Positions 1 to 12,634 are shown, counted from the first letter of the stretch. The stretch: DNA of 64,000 bases from Capniomyces stellatus (GCA_001661515.1 LUVW01000024.1:62001-126000); one strand, 5' to 3'. The notes: generated by a model not told the origin, from the letters alone. Translations and numbers: made by a program.

Positions 1-2
1 AT

Positions 3-188
3 GTAGCAAGAAGATTCTCGGTAACATTGAACCCATCAAAGCCGGAAATCGAAAGTAAAAGCATTGTTCCAGTTACCAATACAAATACTGAAGAGATAGA
101 CCGAGTGCTACAGAATGACACAAAATTGTCAGCCGCAGCAAAGCTAAAGAGAAAGCTAAAACGAAGAACTTTACAGCCAAGCTTGTAA
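3..188 (+). CDS. C-terminal end of an unidentified protein (5' truncated by window)
   Basis: An open frame runs from the first bases of the window to a TAA at 186-188, giving 61 residues. It ends in a strongly basic stretch (about KLKRKLKRR) followed by TLQPSL; the part before it is polar (ESKSIVPVTNTNTEE). The TAG at 4-6 in another frame could also be an intron acceptor, so the exon may begin at 7. Nothing in the tail identifies a family. Coding status rests on the lack of stops and the biased composition only. Confidence 0.45.
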   Translation, partial: VARRFSVTLNPSKPEIESKSIVPVTNTNTEEIDRVLQNDTKLSAAAKLKRKLKRRTLQPSL

Positions 189-1513
189 GCCCTTATCTAT
201 CACTGGCGCCTCTATCTAACGATAGTAGTAACATAATATGAAAAAAATGAGAAAAAAAATGAAAAAATGAAAAAAAATGAAAACAAGAGGAGAGATTAAC
301 AGCGATCCTTTTTTTTAAATTTTTTTTAGGGTAACTGTCAGCGAGAGCGATGCTAAATACGTACGAGTTAAGCCCGGAGAAGTAGTAGCGTAATGATTTT
401 AGAATACATATCAAGACTGTTTAAATGGCTAATGGTTACTTACAGAATTTTGTATGTATAACAACAATAGTGTTGAGTCGTCCATGGATACCGACGCTAT
501 AGATGCGATAATCAGAGAGGAATGAGGGCAAAGCGGGTTTTTTGTATACTTTTACTTTTGAAAATTTTGACTCCTTTGATTAGCCTTTATCGTATTTATC
601 GTCTTTATCAACCAAACCAATATTATTAACTCTAAAAATCAACCCGGTCACAAGTACATTGCGACCTCTGTTTATAAAATTACTAGTTTACACCAAGTCA
701 GCTCCATCTTCCAAGTCTGGTTTAATGACCTGCTGTGCTCTAAAAAGCATAATTTCTGTCATATTTTTTTTCGAGTAAAAAGTATGCTGATTATTTTACA
801 GAAGGTGGTGTTGAGTCTACGTTTTGCTATAAAGCTGTGCTTGTTAGTAACAGATTTGCTGGATTAAACTTTTGGTAAATAGCTGGGGCGGTTGGTCAGA
901 GTTACCGGGACTTTGTCCTTACTAGCAGAACTGGTCTTGGATCTTTAACAACATCGTTTCTAGCAACTAGCTTGATAGTAGCACGCAAGTATTATCGATC
1001 TACGTTGGATGCAGATGAATGCACAGATGTATATTTATGTTTATAGAGTCAGACTAGCAAAAAAAAAAAAAAAGCAAAAGCAAAAAAAAAGCAATCAAAG
1101 CGCGTTTGTTTTTATCATTGTGCTTTCAAGTCAGTGGGTTGTTCAAAGCCACCTTTGCAAAACAGGTGTTGGTTTTTCAGGCTTCAGGCATTGACGTAAC
1201 TTTTACCCTCATGTTTAGTGAAAAGTACGCTACAATTTCTGAAAAGCCAATTGACTATAAACGACCCACAGCACTTGGTAAATGTGAATTATTTGCCTAA
1301 AACCAACATTGTATTTGCTTTTGATTTTTTTTTTAACTCTAAAATGCGTAATATTTTTACTACGTATTTAGGATTGCGTTAATAATTTCCTCAACTCGAT
1401 TAATTACGAAACCCAAACTCTTTTGTTTAAACTCCTACATAAAAATACTTATCCAAATAAATATATACGTTAATAGGTTCTTTTCAGCCAAGATTTCAAA
1501 AGTTTGTTCTTAA

Positions 1514-1545
<32 letters not shown>

Positions 1546-1586
1546 CTTTATTAACATTCTAGGGCGGTCTGATATTACTAATAACA
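189..1586. other. Intergenic, AT-rich
   Basis: I see no convincing exon on either strand. The sequence holds A- and T-homopolymers and an AC microsatellite near its right end. The right part is the promoter/leader region of the aldo-keto reductase gene. Confidence 0.6.
1514..1541. repeat. (AC)n microsatellite
   Basis: Uninterrupted AC dinucleotides, about 14 units, 46 bases upstream of the ATG at 1587. It lies in the probable 5' leader or promoter of the ARA2-like gene. Confidence 0.9.
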
Positions 1587-2987
1587 ATGAAGTTGTCAAA
1601 ACTGGGTTTGGGAGCGGGTCCATTTGGAGGTGCTTACGATGAGTTCGGGCTTAGTATTCCGCTCGAGACCGTTTCCTGTGCATTTAAAAACGGTAAATAC
1701 ACAATAAAGTAGCTTTTCCCAACATTAAACCCTAAAGAATTCCTTGAGAGTAATTTTTTTGAGAAAACATTTCTATGCTGATGTGCCAACTCAACAAAAT
1801 TACCCGCGCTTTTATACAACTATTTTTTGATGTTAAATGACAAAGTGACGGTATTACTCCCCAAATAACAAGAAGCCATGTCTTGTATTTACTATATAAT
1901 TGATACTTATTTTATTTTATTATTTTAAAAAAAGGTATAAATTGGATTGATACGTCGCCATATTACGGGAATAGCGAGGAGGTGTTGGGAAGGGTTCTAC
2001 GAGAATTGGCGGTGACCAACCCAAGAAATACATATATGATCTCGACAAAAGTGGGTAGATACGGCTACTATAAAAAGGATTTCGACTATAGCCCTGAGCG
2101 TGTGCGAGAAAGTGTGAAAACCAGTCTTGAAAGGTTGGGCACAGATTACTTGGACTACGTGTATTGCCATGACGTAGAGTTTGTGGATATGCAGTTGGTT
2201 TTGGAGTGTGCGTTGCCGGAGCTGTTCAAATTGAAGAACGAGGGTGTAATTAAGAATGTTGGGATTAGCGGTAATAATCACTTGATGAAATTTAATATCA
2301 AATATATCCTGTTGCTTGATGAGGCTTAATGCTGGCATATATGTGTTGGACACGTAGTACAATGTGTTACTTACAACTGTTTTTTGTGGCTATTTTTGGC
2401 TGGTGTAACTCATAGGATACCCGCTGGATGTTCTGATGAAGATAGCAAGTGTGCAGAAAGAGAAAGGACAGCCTCTTGACCAAGTGTTGTCATATTGCCA
2501 TGCAAATCTCCATAACAAGCAGGCAATTCAAAGGGTCTCTGAGTTTAAAGAGGCTGGTGTTAAAACTGTGATAATGGCATCACCGCTTTCAATGGCCTTA
2601 CTGAGATCGCAAGGCCCAATGGATTGGCATCCTGCTAGCCAGGAGTTGAAAAACGCGGTGAAGGAGTGCGTAAAGGTGTGTGCTGATAAAGGCTTGGAGT
2701 TGGCAGACTTGGCACTCAGATCAGCATTCGCGCTCACGTTTGATTCCAGCACAAATAAAGATGAAAACAGCACCGCTGATGGATATGTGGTGGGTATGCT
2801 GGGAGAGCAGCAAGTAAAAGACGCTGTTTCGGCATTAAAAGAGTGCTCAAACTTGGTTAAGAATTTGAACCAAGAGGAGTATAACTCTGAGCTAAACAGG
2901 AGCTATAGAGAGTGTTTAGTTAAGGTCCAAGAGCTACTGGCACCTTTTGTTGGTTACACCTGGTCATCCCCACCAGAAGATGCGTAG
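1587..2987 (+). CDS. ARA2: Aldo-keto reductase, NAD-dependent D-arabinose 1-dehydrogenase (ARA2) type
   Basis: Spliced CDS join(1587..1692,1935..2270,2416..2987), 337 residues, close to yeast Ara2 (about 335). Both introns have GT..AG ends and phases fit. The aldo-keto reductase active site is readable: Asp41 and Tyr45/46 in IDTSPYYG, Lys74 in STKVGRY and His114 in VYCHD. The N-terminus (KLSKLGLGAGPFGG) is the usual first strand and glycine-rich turn. Family knowledge: these cytosolic enzymes oxidise D-arabinose or L-galactose to the 1,4-lactone in erythroascorbate/ascorbate synthesis. The ATG at 1587 is the only start that gives the conserved first strand. Substrate is inferred; another aldose dehydrogenase of the same subfamily is possible. 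No neighbouring gene is functionally linked. Confidence 0.87.
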
Positions 2988-3490
2988 TGTATTTTTTTAT
3001 ATATTGATATAATATTTGGGTATTTAGTTTATGATAGTGGGTATATGACGTGCATTTTTCTAATAACAGTCAAAAGTCGATTACCTTTTTTTAACGCAAA
3101 ACGGAGTGAATAGTGGGTTTGAATAGACCAAAAACAAACATCAATTTGATCTTGATTGGTAATGGAATAAATGAAAACTTGTTGATAAAGATTTATCAAA
3201 TTGAAGGAAAAAAAAATTAGATTTTGATTTGAAATTATTAAAAAAAAAAAAAATGTAAAAAGTAAAATGTAAAATATAAAAAAAATTGAAAACTAGCTAA
3301 GTCTTGTGTTATTAAGTTGATAGATTTTTGTTATTTTTGCAAGCTTTGTCCATTACAATAATTTAAACCATCTTTCAAGGTAATTAACAGAAAAAAGCAA
3401 GTGTAGTAAAAAAAGGAAATAGAAAAAAGGAAATAGAAAAAAGGAAAAAAGAAAAAAGGACAGGAATAGTAGCGGCAATAGTAATAAAAT
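2988..3490. other. Intergenic; A-rich leader of the uL30m gene
   Basis: Terminator side of ARA2 followed by long A-runs (3205-3280, 3400-3460) directly before the ATG at 3491. No gene seen. Confidence 0.6.
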
Positions 3491-4003
3491 ATGTTTAGTT
3501 CAATTAAGAAATCGATTTCGACACAAAGAGGCATTAGTAACTCGATTGTTAAACTTACAAAACCAATTCAAAGTCAAACGGGTTTACAAGGGGCAGTTTG
3601 GGCTAGATCATTTAGCAATACAAATCCCAAAAGCGATGAGGGAGTCAAAGCGACAGAGAGCGCCAAGCATGGAAGCAATGACGGAGGATTAGAGATTGAA
3701 ACGCCAAAGATGCAAACAGACAAATTGTATAGGATTGAATTAGTCAGGTCGTTGATCGGGCTACGACCCAAAATCCGGGCCAACGCAATCGCTATAGGAC
3801 TCAAACGTGTTGGCAATGTATCATTCCACCCAGTTACAAATGAAATGGCGGGTATTATTCTCAAGATCAAAGAGCTTGTGCGCGTGGAAATGGTGACGGA
3901 GAAAACAAGTAAAAAAAATCCACAACCATTAGGGTTTGAAGTTGTTAGGAAATTCACTCCTTTGGCCTTAGAGTCCAAAGGTGCCGATTCAATTGCCAGC
4001 TGA
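3491..4003 (+). CDS. Mitochondrial large-subunit ribosomal protein uL30m (MRPL33/MRPL30 type)
   Basis: Intronless frame of 170 residues. Residues about 1-45 are rich in Ser, Arg, Lys and Gln without acidic residues (MFSSIKKSISTQRG), typical of a mitochondrial presequence. Residues about 77-140 match the L30 fold: LYRIELVRSLIGLRPKIRA, then GLKRVGNVSFHPVTNEMAG and a helix IILKIKELVRVE. Family knowledge: uL30 binds 5S/23S-type rRNA regions in the large subunit; the mitochondrial form is built into the mitoribosome. The ATG at 3491 is the first in the frame and supplies the presequence. Longer than bacterial L30 (about 60) because of the presequence and a short C-terminal tail. Confidence 0.85.
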   Translation: MFSSIKKSISTQRGISNSIVKLTKPIQSQTGLQGAVWARSFSNTNPKSDEGVKATESAKHGSNDGGLEIETPKMQTDKLYRIELVRSLIGLRPKIRANAIAIGLKRVGNVSFHPVTNEMAGIILKIKELVRVEMVTEKTSKKNPQPLGFEVVRKFTPLALESKGADSIAS

Positions 4004-4407
4004 ATAACCTGAGTTTATTTACTTGTGACTTGTTTGCACTTTTTTAGTTTTTCATTAATTTTGGTACATTTTATTTTGTTTTGTTTTTTTCTGCTTTTTT
4101 TTTTTATTACTTTTAAATTCTTTACTTTGTTCAACTTTATCCATTGCTTTTCAATCAATTTACTGTACGTGTTTTGAGTTTAAGGGTTATCAATGGACTT
4201 GTGTCTAAAAGTTAAAATAAGGCATAAAGCATCGATATCGAGTAAATTGTATTGGCGGAAATTAGACATTACTACTATGTTACAGAGGAATAGAGCCGGT
4301 ATTGGTAAGGGATATGTATAAGCTGGTAAAAGTAATTTTAGTCTACTGCGATAGGGAAAAAAAAAAAGAACAAAAGTAATAAAAGTAGTGAAAGTAGTGG
4401 TGGATGT
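4004..4407. other. Short convergent intergenic region
   Basis: Lies between the 3' ends of uL30m (plus) and the large minus-strand gene. T-rich directly after the uL30m stop, A-rich toward 4350-4395. No gene seen. Confidence 0.6.
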
Positions 4408-7400
4408 TTATGATTTATCACTGCGATTCGATACTTCAAAAGAATCATAAATAGGGTGGCTAGAGGTTGTATTAGAGTCCGAGTTGGAATTCAAATTGGA
4501 GTTTGAGTCGAGACTATGGTTTGTATTGAGACTCTGGCTTAAATGCTGGTTTTGATTTTGATTTTGACTTTGACTGCTGCTATGACTGCTGCTATGACTA
4601 ACGCTACGGCTCTGGGTTTGGGATTGACATGTTTGCTGGGGCAAAACATTACTTTGATTTTGATTGGGAGTACGTATTTTGAGTTGGCCATTGTTATCGT
4701 GGTAAAACGACAGCGATAGTGGGCGGATGTTCAAGCTTCCGCTGTTGGTTCGCGGACTAGCAAGAAATTCGTTTTGACTCAAGTTGGAGTGCTTTAAGTG
4801 GCCAAAGGACGCCATTCTGGGGCTTGAAATGATTTGACTTCTTCTAAACATCGAGCTGGTTGTTGATTTGGGCTTTCGAGTACCAACCGGGTTGTCGTCG
4901 TTTAGGCTGAATGTTGAGCTAGTGTGTTTGTTATTGGCTTTGAAGCTGATTGCAGGATGCATGCTTGATAGGGCATGGGTTATGTTTGTGTTTACGTCTA
5001 GGCTTGGCTGAGTTCTGCTGCGACCCTTGTGTTTAGGCAGCGCCCACCACTGCTCGTCTGTGCTCAAGCTGTTTCTATTTTCAGATTTTGGTTTTGGTTT
5101 CAGTTTTGTTGACAGGCGAGGCTGGCTGTTTATTAGCCCCAACTTGCCACCGGCCTTATTTAACGACTTTATAGCTGCGTTATTCTTGTCGATTTCCTGG
5201 ACTAGCAGCAGGTACTGGTGAGCTGACTCTGGCGGGACGTATGGTTGGTCGTGGCTAGAGTACCTGCTGTTTGGTGTAATTGGCGGGTCATGTATTACTG
5301 GGAATGAATCAAGTGAGTCTTTACTGGTGTTTCTAACTTTGTTGTAACTACCAATAAAGTCGTTTTGCGTATAGCGAGATGTTCTATCGTTGCTGGTTGA
5401 GTTTTTGTGGATGCTGCGACTACTGGAGTCGACAAGTTTGGCTTGGTGGCTAGCCATTGGCTGATGGAATGTTGGTTTATTGATGGCTTTGGGGCCTACA
5501 TCAGACATAAACTCCCGAGTAGGTGATGCGTTTTTTATAGTGCTGGAAAAAGACGGTGTTTGTGTTTGTGTTTGTGGGAAATTGTTTGACAGGTTGGTTT
5601 CAAGATCAAAGTCAAAAGAGTATGGTTGGTTGCTGGAGACTTCCACAGCTTTATTATCCCAGCGCCCCTTCAAACCTCCAGACATATCCTCATTACTGGT
5701 TTTTCGTTGAGCATTAACTATGTCCAGACTCCTGTTCATGCTTTCTATCGACCTGATAGACCCTCTTTGTCTTTTTGGCTCGCTATCGTGTTCTGAGTTT
5801 GGGTATAACGGCGCACCGTCTATATCGCCAAACTTGATCACTGGGCTTACCCCTGCGCAAGTCTGCGACTTTGAAGGGGAGATCTTGTAGCTAACCTCAC
5901 CTCGCTTTCCTTTTGGGTCAATGAGATTGTTGGAGGCGCCGTCTTTCAAAATGTCAGGTGCTAGTTTTGTGTTTTTAACCGACAAAGCGTCAAAGTCGTT
6001 GTTGAAGGAATCGGCATATCCGTCAACACCAGAGACCCCTGTAGCGCTGAGATGGCTTTTCGCATCTGACTCGTCAAATGTGCTATAAAAACTAGGCAGG
6101 TTTTTTCTGTTCTGCCTCAGTTCAAGAATTTTCGGTGTCAGTCCCATTTCAGCAAGATCCAGGGCCTGCTGGCTGGTGTAGCTTGTGCTCGGGGTTAGTT
6201 TCCTTAGATAGTTTTGAGTAACTGATGATGATGATGACGACGATAGTGACGATCTGGCTGTGTGTTGCATCAACGGTGACGCACCCTCAAATAACGATAA
6301 CGAAGATGGCGACGATGGAGACGACTGGCGAAGACTCGAACTCTGTGCTAGGCGCTGGTAATGGCTGTGCAGCAGTGTTGGGTCGTTCGTGCTTGCTTTG
6401 CTGATGTAGCTGCTTGTGACTACTGGCTGGGATATACCTAGATCCCTCGAAACCATTGGTGCAAATCCCTGGATCGAAAAATGGGCGGTACTGCGTACTG
6501 GCGGGTCAACAGCCTGTGAAGCAAACTTGTATTGTTCCTTATTTTCTCCATTTTCTCCATTTCCCTCCTTTCCTTCCTTTCCGACTTGGCCAAACTTGCC
6601 CCCAGTGCTACTCGTTCTACATTCCAAATCTGCCTCGTTCAGCGCTCCCATTCTTGGTCTCCTCGTGTACAGGTCCTTTGGCCGATCGCTGTTTCCCACA
6701 GAATACGAATACCTCCTGCTTATTGGCGTGTTTGGCTTAGACCCACTTAGGCCCTCTTTCTCCCCCGACAAATTGTACCTCTGAGATATCGTACTCCATT
6801 TAAAATGTGCCGTTTCTCTTCCGCCCGTCTTACTGTTAGCCAAGACATCATAGTCGCTACTCAGCCCTCTGTTCTTCATATCATTCGCTTGCTCAATCTC
6901 CTCTACATACCTTCCCATAACTCTGTGTTTTCGCAGCTCAAGCTGCCTCTTAGGCCTTGACATTTTGTACGTCCGCACCGACAACGCCTTTACCAACCTC
7001 CTGTTCCTCAGCTGCCCTACTACATCTCCCTCCAGTAACCGGGTTTTCTCTGGCAATAACGACTCGAGCTGCTCAAGCTGCTCAAAAATATCCTGCATCA
7101 GTTCATACGACCTCTCTGCTTGTCGGCCTATCGTGTTTAAAGTCGAACAAACATCTATTTCCATTTGAATATGTTTGTTCGTTTTTTCCACATGCTCGTA
7201 CGCCTGCACAACTCTGTTTTCCGCATTCTTCACCAGTTCCACCAGCTCTGACTGTAGCTCGCTTACCGCCCTTGTGCTATCAACCACAGACTCTTTGAAA
7301 ACCACACACACATTGTATAAATCCTCTTCATTGATATTCTGTTTTTCTACTCCAAGCTCATTCATCTTTGCATAGTTTGAAAACCCTGATCCCGCATTTA

Positions 7401-7951
7401 TATACGAAGAACTTGAAAACAGTAGTCCTGCAAATCTTGACTTTGCTGTCATTGGCAATATAGGCTCTATCACCAAACCCTCAAGCTTCTTCATGCCCTC
7501 GTCAATCACCTTACTTTCGCTCGCCGTAGACACTGTAACTATGCCTCCCTGCCCCGCCTTTTGCCTTTGGCTTGCACTACTGTCCCCCCCGCTAATGCTC
7601 TCCGCTGAGTTTTTTACTCTGTACTCTGAGCTGCCCAAGTATTTGTCTTGGAAAGACTTTCCCAAATCAACACTTTTGTTGCCGCCTCTGTTCTTCCGAA
7701 ATTGCTCCTTGTTCTTTGTATAGTTTTCTATCTTTTCTATTATCTCGTATCTTTTATCTGTAGTCTCTTTAAACCCCGCCAAAGATTCCCTAGGCTTACC
7801 TCTCCCGCTTAAACCACCTATATCATGCAGTTGTTTTTACCCCTTTAAATAAATATTTCCTTTAGTTTTTATACTATACACAGCTCACTCTATAAACAAA
7901 AAAAAGTTAGTGCGGCTTTAGTTGGACCACTTGTGTCTACTTACTCTTCAT
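4408..7951 (-). CDS. Large coiled-coil and disordered protein, function unknown
   Basis: CDS complement(join(4408..7817,7945..7951)), 1138 residues. The long frame has no ATG at its 5' end; the frame is completed by a 7-nt first exon (ATG AAG A) followed by a consensus GTAAGT donor and a TATAG acceptor at 7818-7819, giving MKSGLSGRGKPRESLAGFK. Residues about 160-305 look helical and coiled-coil forming (heptad-like stretches such as VSELQSELVELVKNAENRV and LMQDIFEQLEQLESLLPEK). The rest is Ser/Thr/Asn/Gln-rich low complexity with a C-terminal Gln-Asn-Ser repeat tract. I do not recognise a catalytic domain. A cytoskeletal or scaffold role would fit but is only a guess. The intron is 127 nt. 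Confidence 0.75.
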
Positions 7952-10507
7952 TTGTTTTGTCCGCTGATTCTGTATGGCGTGCATTTCCTTTTTACTCGTG
8001 CCATACTCGCCCCCACTGAGTATTTTGGAATTATTGTTTCCCATTTTTGTTTATTTTCTCTTTTTCTTTTATTTGCTGCTATGCTATCGCCTTTATACTA
8101 TTTCTATATTTTATATTGGTCCTATTCGTGTAATTTCTTCGATTTCCGACCTCGCTGCTCGAATATACCACAGTCTTTTTCTTATACGTCGACCTGAACA
8201 TGTAGTTTATTCGTTTTATACATGAGCACTGCTTTACATTGAATACACACTCGCTCCACACTAATTTAGACTCATTCGTTTGGTTTTTGGCTTCAGTTTC
8301 AGTTTCAATAAAAACATGCGCAAGCCCAATAGCCGAATGGTACTGTGTCTTTTGTTTATTTTGTCTTGCTTTGTTTTTTGTTTCTAAAAACACACTCAAG
8401 GTCACGTCGAAATTCTAACTATTATCGCGTTTTGTATTTTAGCTATCGCCTTTGTTTTTGTTTTGCTTAATTGGCAGAGCTTAGCTTCTATTTGTGCTTA
8501 AGGTTTAGTCGGCAGCACTAGCTTTTAAATTGTATAGCTGGGTTTACTTGGCCATAAATTGGAGCTTCCCTTTTGTCACTATTTCTTTCCGCTTTTCTTG
8601 TCAACAATTTTATTCAAATACTGTTTATTGTCGACTTTTTTTACTGTTCATTGTTGTTGGTTTTAATTTGGTCAAAAAAAAATCAAATAATTGTAAACCC
8701 CTCAAGGGACAAACAGATTTTTTTTTATCAAACGCACTTTCTCGTCGTAAGCAAGGGGATAAAACTTTTGAACAAGATGGTTGCACTTGCTTTGGCTTTT
8801 CTCAAATGTCTATTATTATACTAAACTCACTAGCTGGCTTGGTAACCCACTCCAGAAAAACCAGTGCTGCATTCTTAAATATTCCTTCTTTTGGTATCCT
8901 CTCCATTTCTGTTTTTTATAGTAGGGGGGGGAGTGGGTTTGTTTCGTCTTATATTCTAGTAGGTTAAGCGTATTTATTCTGTGTTGCTAAATGATCTATC
9001 TTGACTTAATTAGTTTTGGGTTACTTTGATTGGTATAGCCTTTATTTACTTTATTTAATAACGAACTCTAATTGAGCTAAAGCTTGTTATTGTTTTCAAG
9101 CTTCCAATTTTATCGAACATGGTCGTTATTGAGCTTGTAAAAGGCTCTTATCAACCATATAGCCTAAACGATAAAGAGTGCAAAATAATTGAATTTTTTT
9201 GTTGTAAAAAAACACAACATTGTGCTCTTTACATTTAAAAAGTACAACAACATTTGAGATCGACCAAACAGAGTTAGCCCCCTGTGAAGATAAGCAAGGT
9301 TTGATCATTCCTGCATAAATATTAATTATCACATAATTTACTTGAAATGAAAATTCCATTTCAATGCGTGTGCATGCTAAGGTCTGAAACAATACACGTA
9401 TGTTTGTGTTTATCTAGCGGCACCAGTCGTGAATGAGTAAAAACTGGTAACTGTGGTGCGTTCAGATATTAGTTCTGGGAACTATTCCGTTTACTTGGAA
9501 ATGAAATTTTGTTCTTGACAAAAACTGTGCAAAGTCATACCCGATAGCAAAAGAAAAACATTGCTGGATCGTATAAAGCTGGGGGGGTTTTCCGATCTAT
9601 GGTGATAGCCAAGTTTCTTGCTACATAAATGGATGATATTGACGTTCAAGTAAAGAGCATCTCATGGCATTTAGCTTTTATATACCAATACAGAATAGAG
9701 TGCCAACAAGTTTGCATAATTATAAACTTTTTTGCTCTAGTTTTTGATTGTTTTTGTTTAACCTCTATTACTAAGCCATATTTTTTTAATGAATGAGAAA
9801 ACAAAAAAAAAGAGAGAAGGTAACAAGAAAAGAAAGAAAAAAAGCAAAAAAATGCGAATTTATTGGACAAGGGAGTTTTTATGATTTTATTTTTTTTAAA
9901 GACATAAAGTAGACGAGGAACCCAAATTTGAAGTCAAAGAGCCTAAAACCACAGATTTGTTTTAAAAAAAAAAAATTGCAGCAAAAAAAAAAAAATTAAA
10001 AAAAGTAAAATTAGACTGACAAATCTCAAGATAAAATAAGTTGGTAAAGTTAAGCAACCTTTAAAGCAGCAAGAGCAAAAGCAGTTGATAAAATTGAAAA
10101 CAAGAGGGTTTCAATAACAGCAATATTCCTTCAGTTTTTAATCAGACTAGAAACTCGATATAGGTAAATAAGCGCATTTATAAAGCATATAGCACAGGAA
10201 GAAAGGTGTACGAGTACATTTTAGGAAAAATGCAAATGAATGTGAATAATTGAGATTAAGAAAGAAAAAAATGGGATCCAAAGGATATGGTATCGACCAA
10301 AAAAAAGAAAAGAAAAAAAGAATAATTCAAAGACCAAAGAGTTACTAGATCTTTAAAAGATCCGATGCAGTTTTCTTGAATCTTATTTGTAAAGCATAAG
10401 CAGCAAAATCAAGTCATAAGGCAAGATTACCTCTTGATCAGAAAAAAAAAACAAAGAATTAAAAGTAGGAAAATATTACAATAATAGTAGATACAGCTTG
10501 GGTAAAA
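7952..10507. other. 2.5-kb intergenic region between divergent genes
   Basis: Divergent promoters of the coiled-coil gene (minus) and eRF1 (plus). The left half is T-rich on the plus strand and the right half A-rich, so each gene has an A-rich leader on its own coding strand. Short open frames here have low-complexity or T-run translations and no family resemblance. I see no RNA gene. Confidence 0.6.
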
Positions 10508-12432
10508 ATGTCGGCAACAGAAATTGACACTAATGTTGAGTTGTGGAAGATGAAGAGACTTATTAAAAGTCTTGAGCAGGCTCGCGGGTAAGCAAATAAA
10601 CACGAATCCAAAAGAATAGGAATTAAATGATGCTGATAATTGCGATTAAATGTATTGACGGTGGAGATTTCAGAATGTTGAAGGTGTAAAAAAATAAACT
10701 TAAACTTTAAATACACACAAATTAGAAATGGAACATCTATGATTTCCCTTGTTTTGCCACCACGATCTCAAGTTTCCCAAACAACAAAGATGTTGGCTGA
10801 TGAGTACGGTACAGCCTCAAACATCAAGTCTCGAGTAAATAGATTGTCAGTGCTTTCGGCAATTACATCGGCACAGCAGAGACTGAAGCTTTACAACAAA
10901 AGTAAGTAAAAGGGGGCAACATTGTGTTGATAAGTCACTTTTAGTAACGTTCAAAGTTGGGAATGAGTTTGAGAGAGCTTTATGCCAGCCTGGCAGTTTA
11001 AGAGCGATATTTGTCTATGATGCTGGTGCAGTATTGTATGTGTGTGTATGTGTGTGTGTGTGTGTGTGTGTAACAACCTTATATCTTTGTTTGATTTAAC
11101 AAGAAAAAAAAACGTGTGCATGCACATATTGTAAACCTATGTGAATAGTTCCAACCAATGGACTTGTTGTATACTGTGGAACAATTGTTACAGACGAAGG
11201 AAAGGAAAAGAGAGTGAACATTGACTTTGAGCCATTCAAGCCAATCAACACATCGCTTTATATGTGTGACAACAAGTTCCATGTAGAGGCACTCTCTGAG
11301 CTGCTAGAGTCAGATAACAAGTTTGGATTTATTGTTATGGATGGTAACGGTTCGCTGTTTGCTACACTCAGTGGAAATACCAGGGAGATTCTCCACAAAT
11401 TCCCTGTCGAGCTACCAAAGAAGCACGGTAAGAAATGAGAGCCTAAATAAATAATTAATTAATTAAACACAAGACAAGAAAATATCAGGGCAATTTAGGG
11501 CAATTTAGGGCACTAAAGCTGGGATAGGACTACAAGGCTTTAGTTCAAATTTGAATTGTAAATCAATAAAGCCCGTACTATGCAAGAGCAGCATTTTTCA
11601 ACCAATCTAATTCAATTTAATCTAATCTAATTGTTATTGTTATTATTACTGTTACTATTGTTTAGGTCGTGGTGGTCAGTCAGCTCTTCGTTTCTCGCGT
11701 CTTCGTGAAGAGAAGCGCCACAATTATGTCCGTAAGGTAGCAGAAACAGCAGTACAGATGTTTATTGCAGGTGACAAAATCAACGTGACAGGACTTGTTT
11801 TGGCAGGATCTGCAGATTTCAAAACGGATTTGTCAAAGTCAGACATGTTCGATCCACGTTTGGTTTCCAAGATTGTGAAGATTGTTGATGTTTCTTACGG
11901 AGGAGAAAATGGACTGAACCAGGCGATTGACCTTTCCCAGGAAGTGTTGCAGAATGTAAAATTCATCCAGGAAAAGAAACTCATTTCTTCGTACTTTGAC
12001 GAGATTTCTTTGGATACCGGCAAGACCGTTTATTCCGTTGAGGATACTCTCAAAGCCCTTGAAATGGGTGCTGTTGAAACTCTCATTATTTGGGAAAATC
12101 TGGACATCACCAGATTCTCCCTCAAATCCACAAGTGGCGAAATCATAATCAAGCATTTGACCAAGGAGCAAGAAAAGAATAAAGACAACTTTATTGACGA
12201 GGAAACTGGCCAAGAGACTGAGGTTGCTGACCGCGTACTTCTGCTTGAATGGCTGGCTGAAAAATACAGGGAGTTTGGTGCCAATTTAGAGTTCATTACC
12301 AACAAGTCTGCTGAAGGTTCGCAGTTTGTTCGAGGCTTTGGTGGTATTGGTGGTATTCTGCGTTACAAGTTAGACATGGCTGCTTTAGCTGGCGATGAAG
12401 ATGATTTCTACTTTGACTCTGACGAAGAGTAA
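10508..12432 (+). CDS. SUP45: Eukaryotic translation termination factor eRF1 (SUP45/ETF1)
   Basis: CDS join(10508..10587,10726..10901,11149..11427,11666..12432), 433 residues (human eRF1 437). All three eRF1 signatures are present: NIKS at about 59-62 and YxCxxxF at about 123-129 for stop-codon reading, and the GGQ tripeptide at about 181-183 that triggers peptidyl-tRNA hydrolysis in the ribosome. Introns have GT..AG ends with matched phases; the second donor gives Ile where most eRF1 have Val (KIPTNG). The C-terminus is the acidic tail ending [12 protein letters not shown] that in this family accompanies eRF3 binding. NIKS and YxCxxxF intact argue for the standard three stop codons, which agrees with every gene in the window. 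Start at 10508 gives the usual short N-terminus ([19 protein letters not shown]). Confidence 0.97.
11036..11072. repeat. (TG)n microsatellite in eRF1 intron 2
   Basis: About 18 TG units with one TA interruption, inside the 247-nt second intron of the eRF1 gene. Confidence 0.9.
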
Positions 12433-12623
12433 ATTGTCTCTCTTTCTTATCCCCCACCATTAACCCCAACTCTTATCTCCTCCTTTTCTTTATTTCTTAG
12501 TCCCTTATTCCTCCTCAGTTTCTTTTCTTTTCTTTTCTTTTCTTTTTGTTTACATTTTTTTTTGTTTACACTTTTTACTACATTACCATTTTCGCTCGCT
12601 TACTTTTTTTGGTTTTTGAAAAC

Positions 12624-12634
12624 AATAAAATAAA
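12624..12634 (+). terminator. Polyadenylation signals of eRF1
   Basis: Two overlapping AATAAA hexamers, at 12624-12629 and 12629-12634, about 190 bases after the eRF1 stop and downstream of a pyrimidine-rich stretch (12470-12560). Confidence 0.5.

Noticed and set aside
7787..7800. GTAAG...TAG pair read as a tiny intron near the start of the coiled-coil gene
   Set aside because: Fourteen bases at most, too short to splice; the exon is open through it.
8530..8967. Plus-strand 145-codon frame in the intergenic region
   Set aside because: Phe/Leu/Ser-rich translation of T-rich DNA, crosses the likely leader of the minus-strand gene; no family resemblance.
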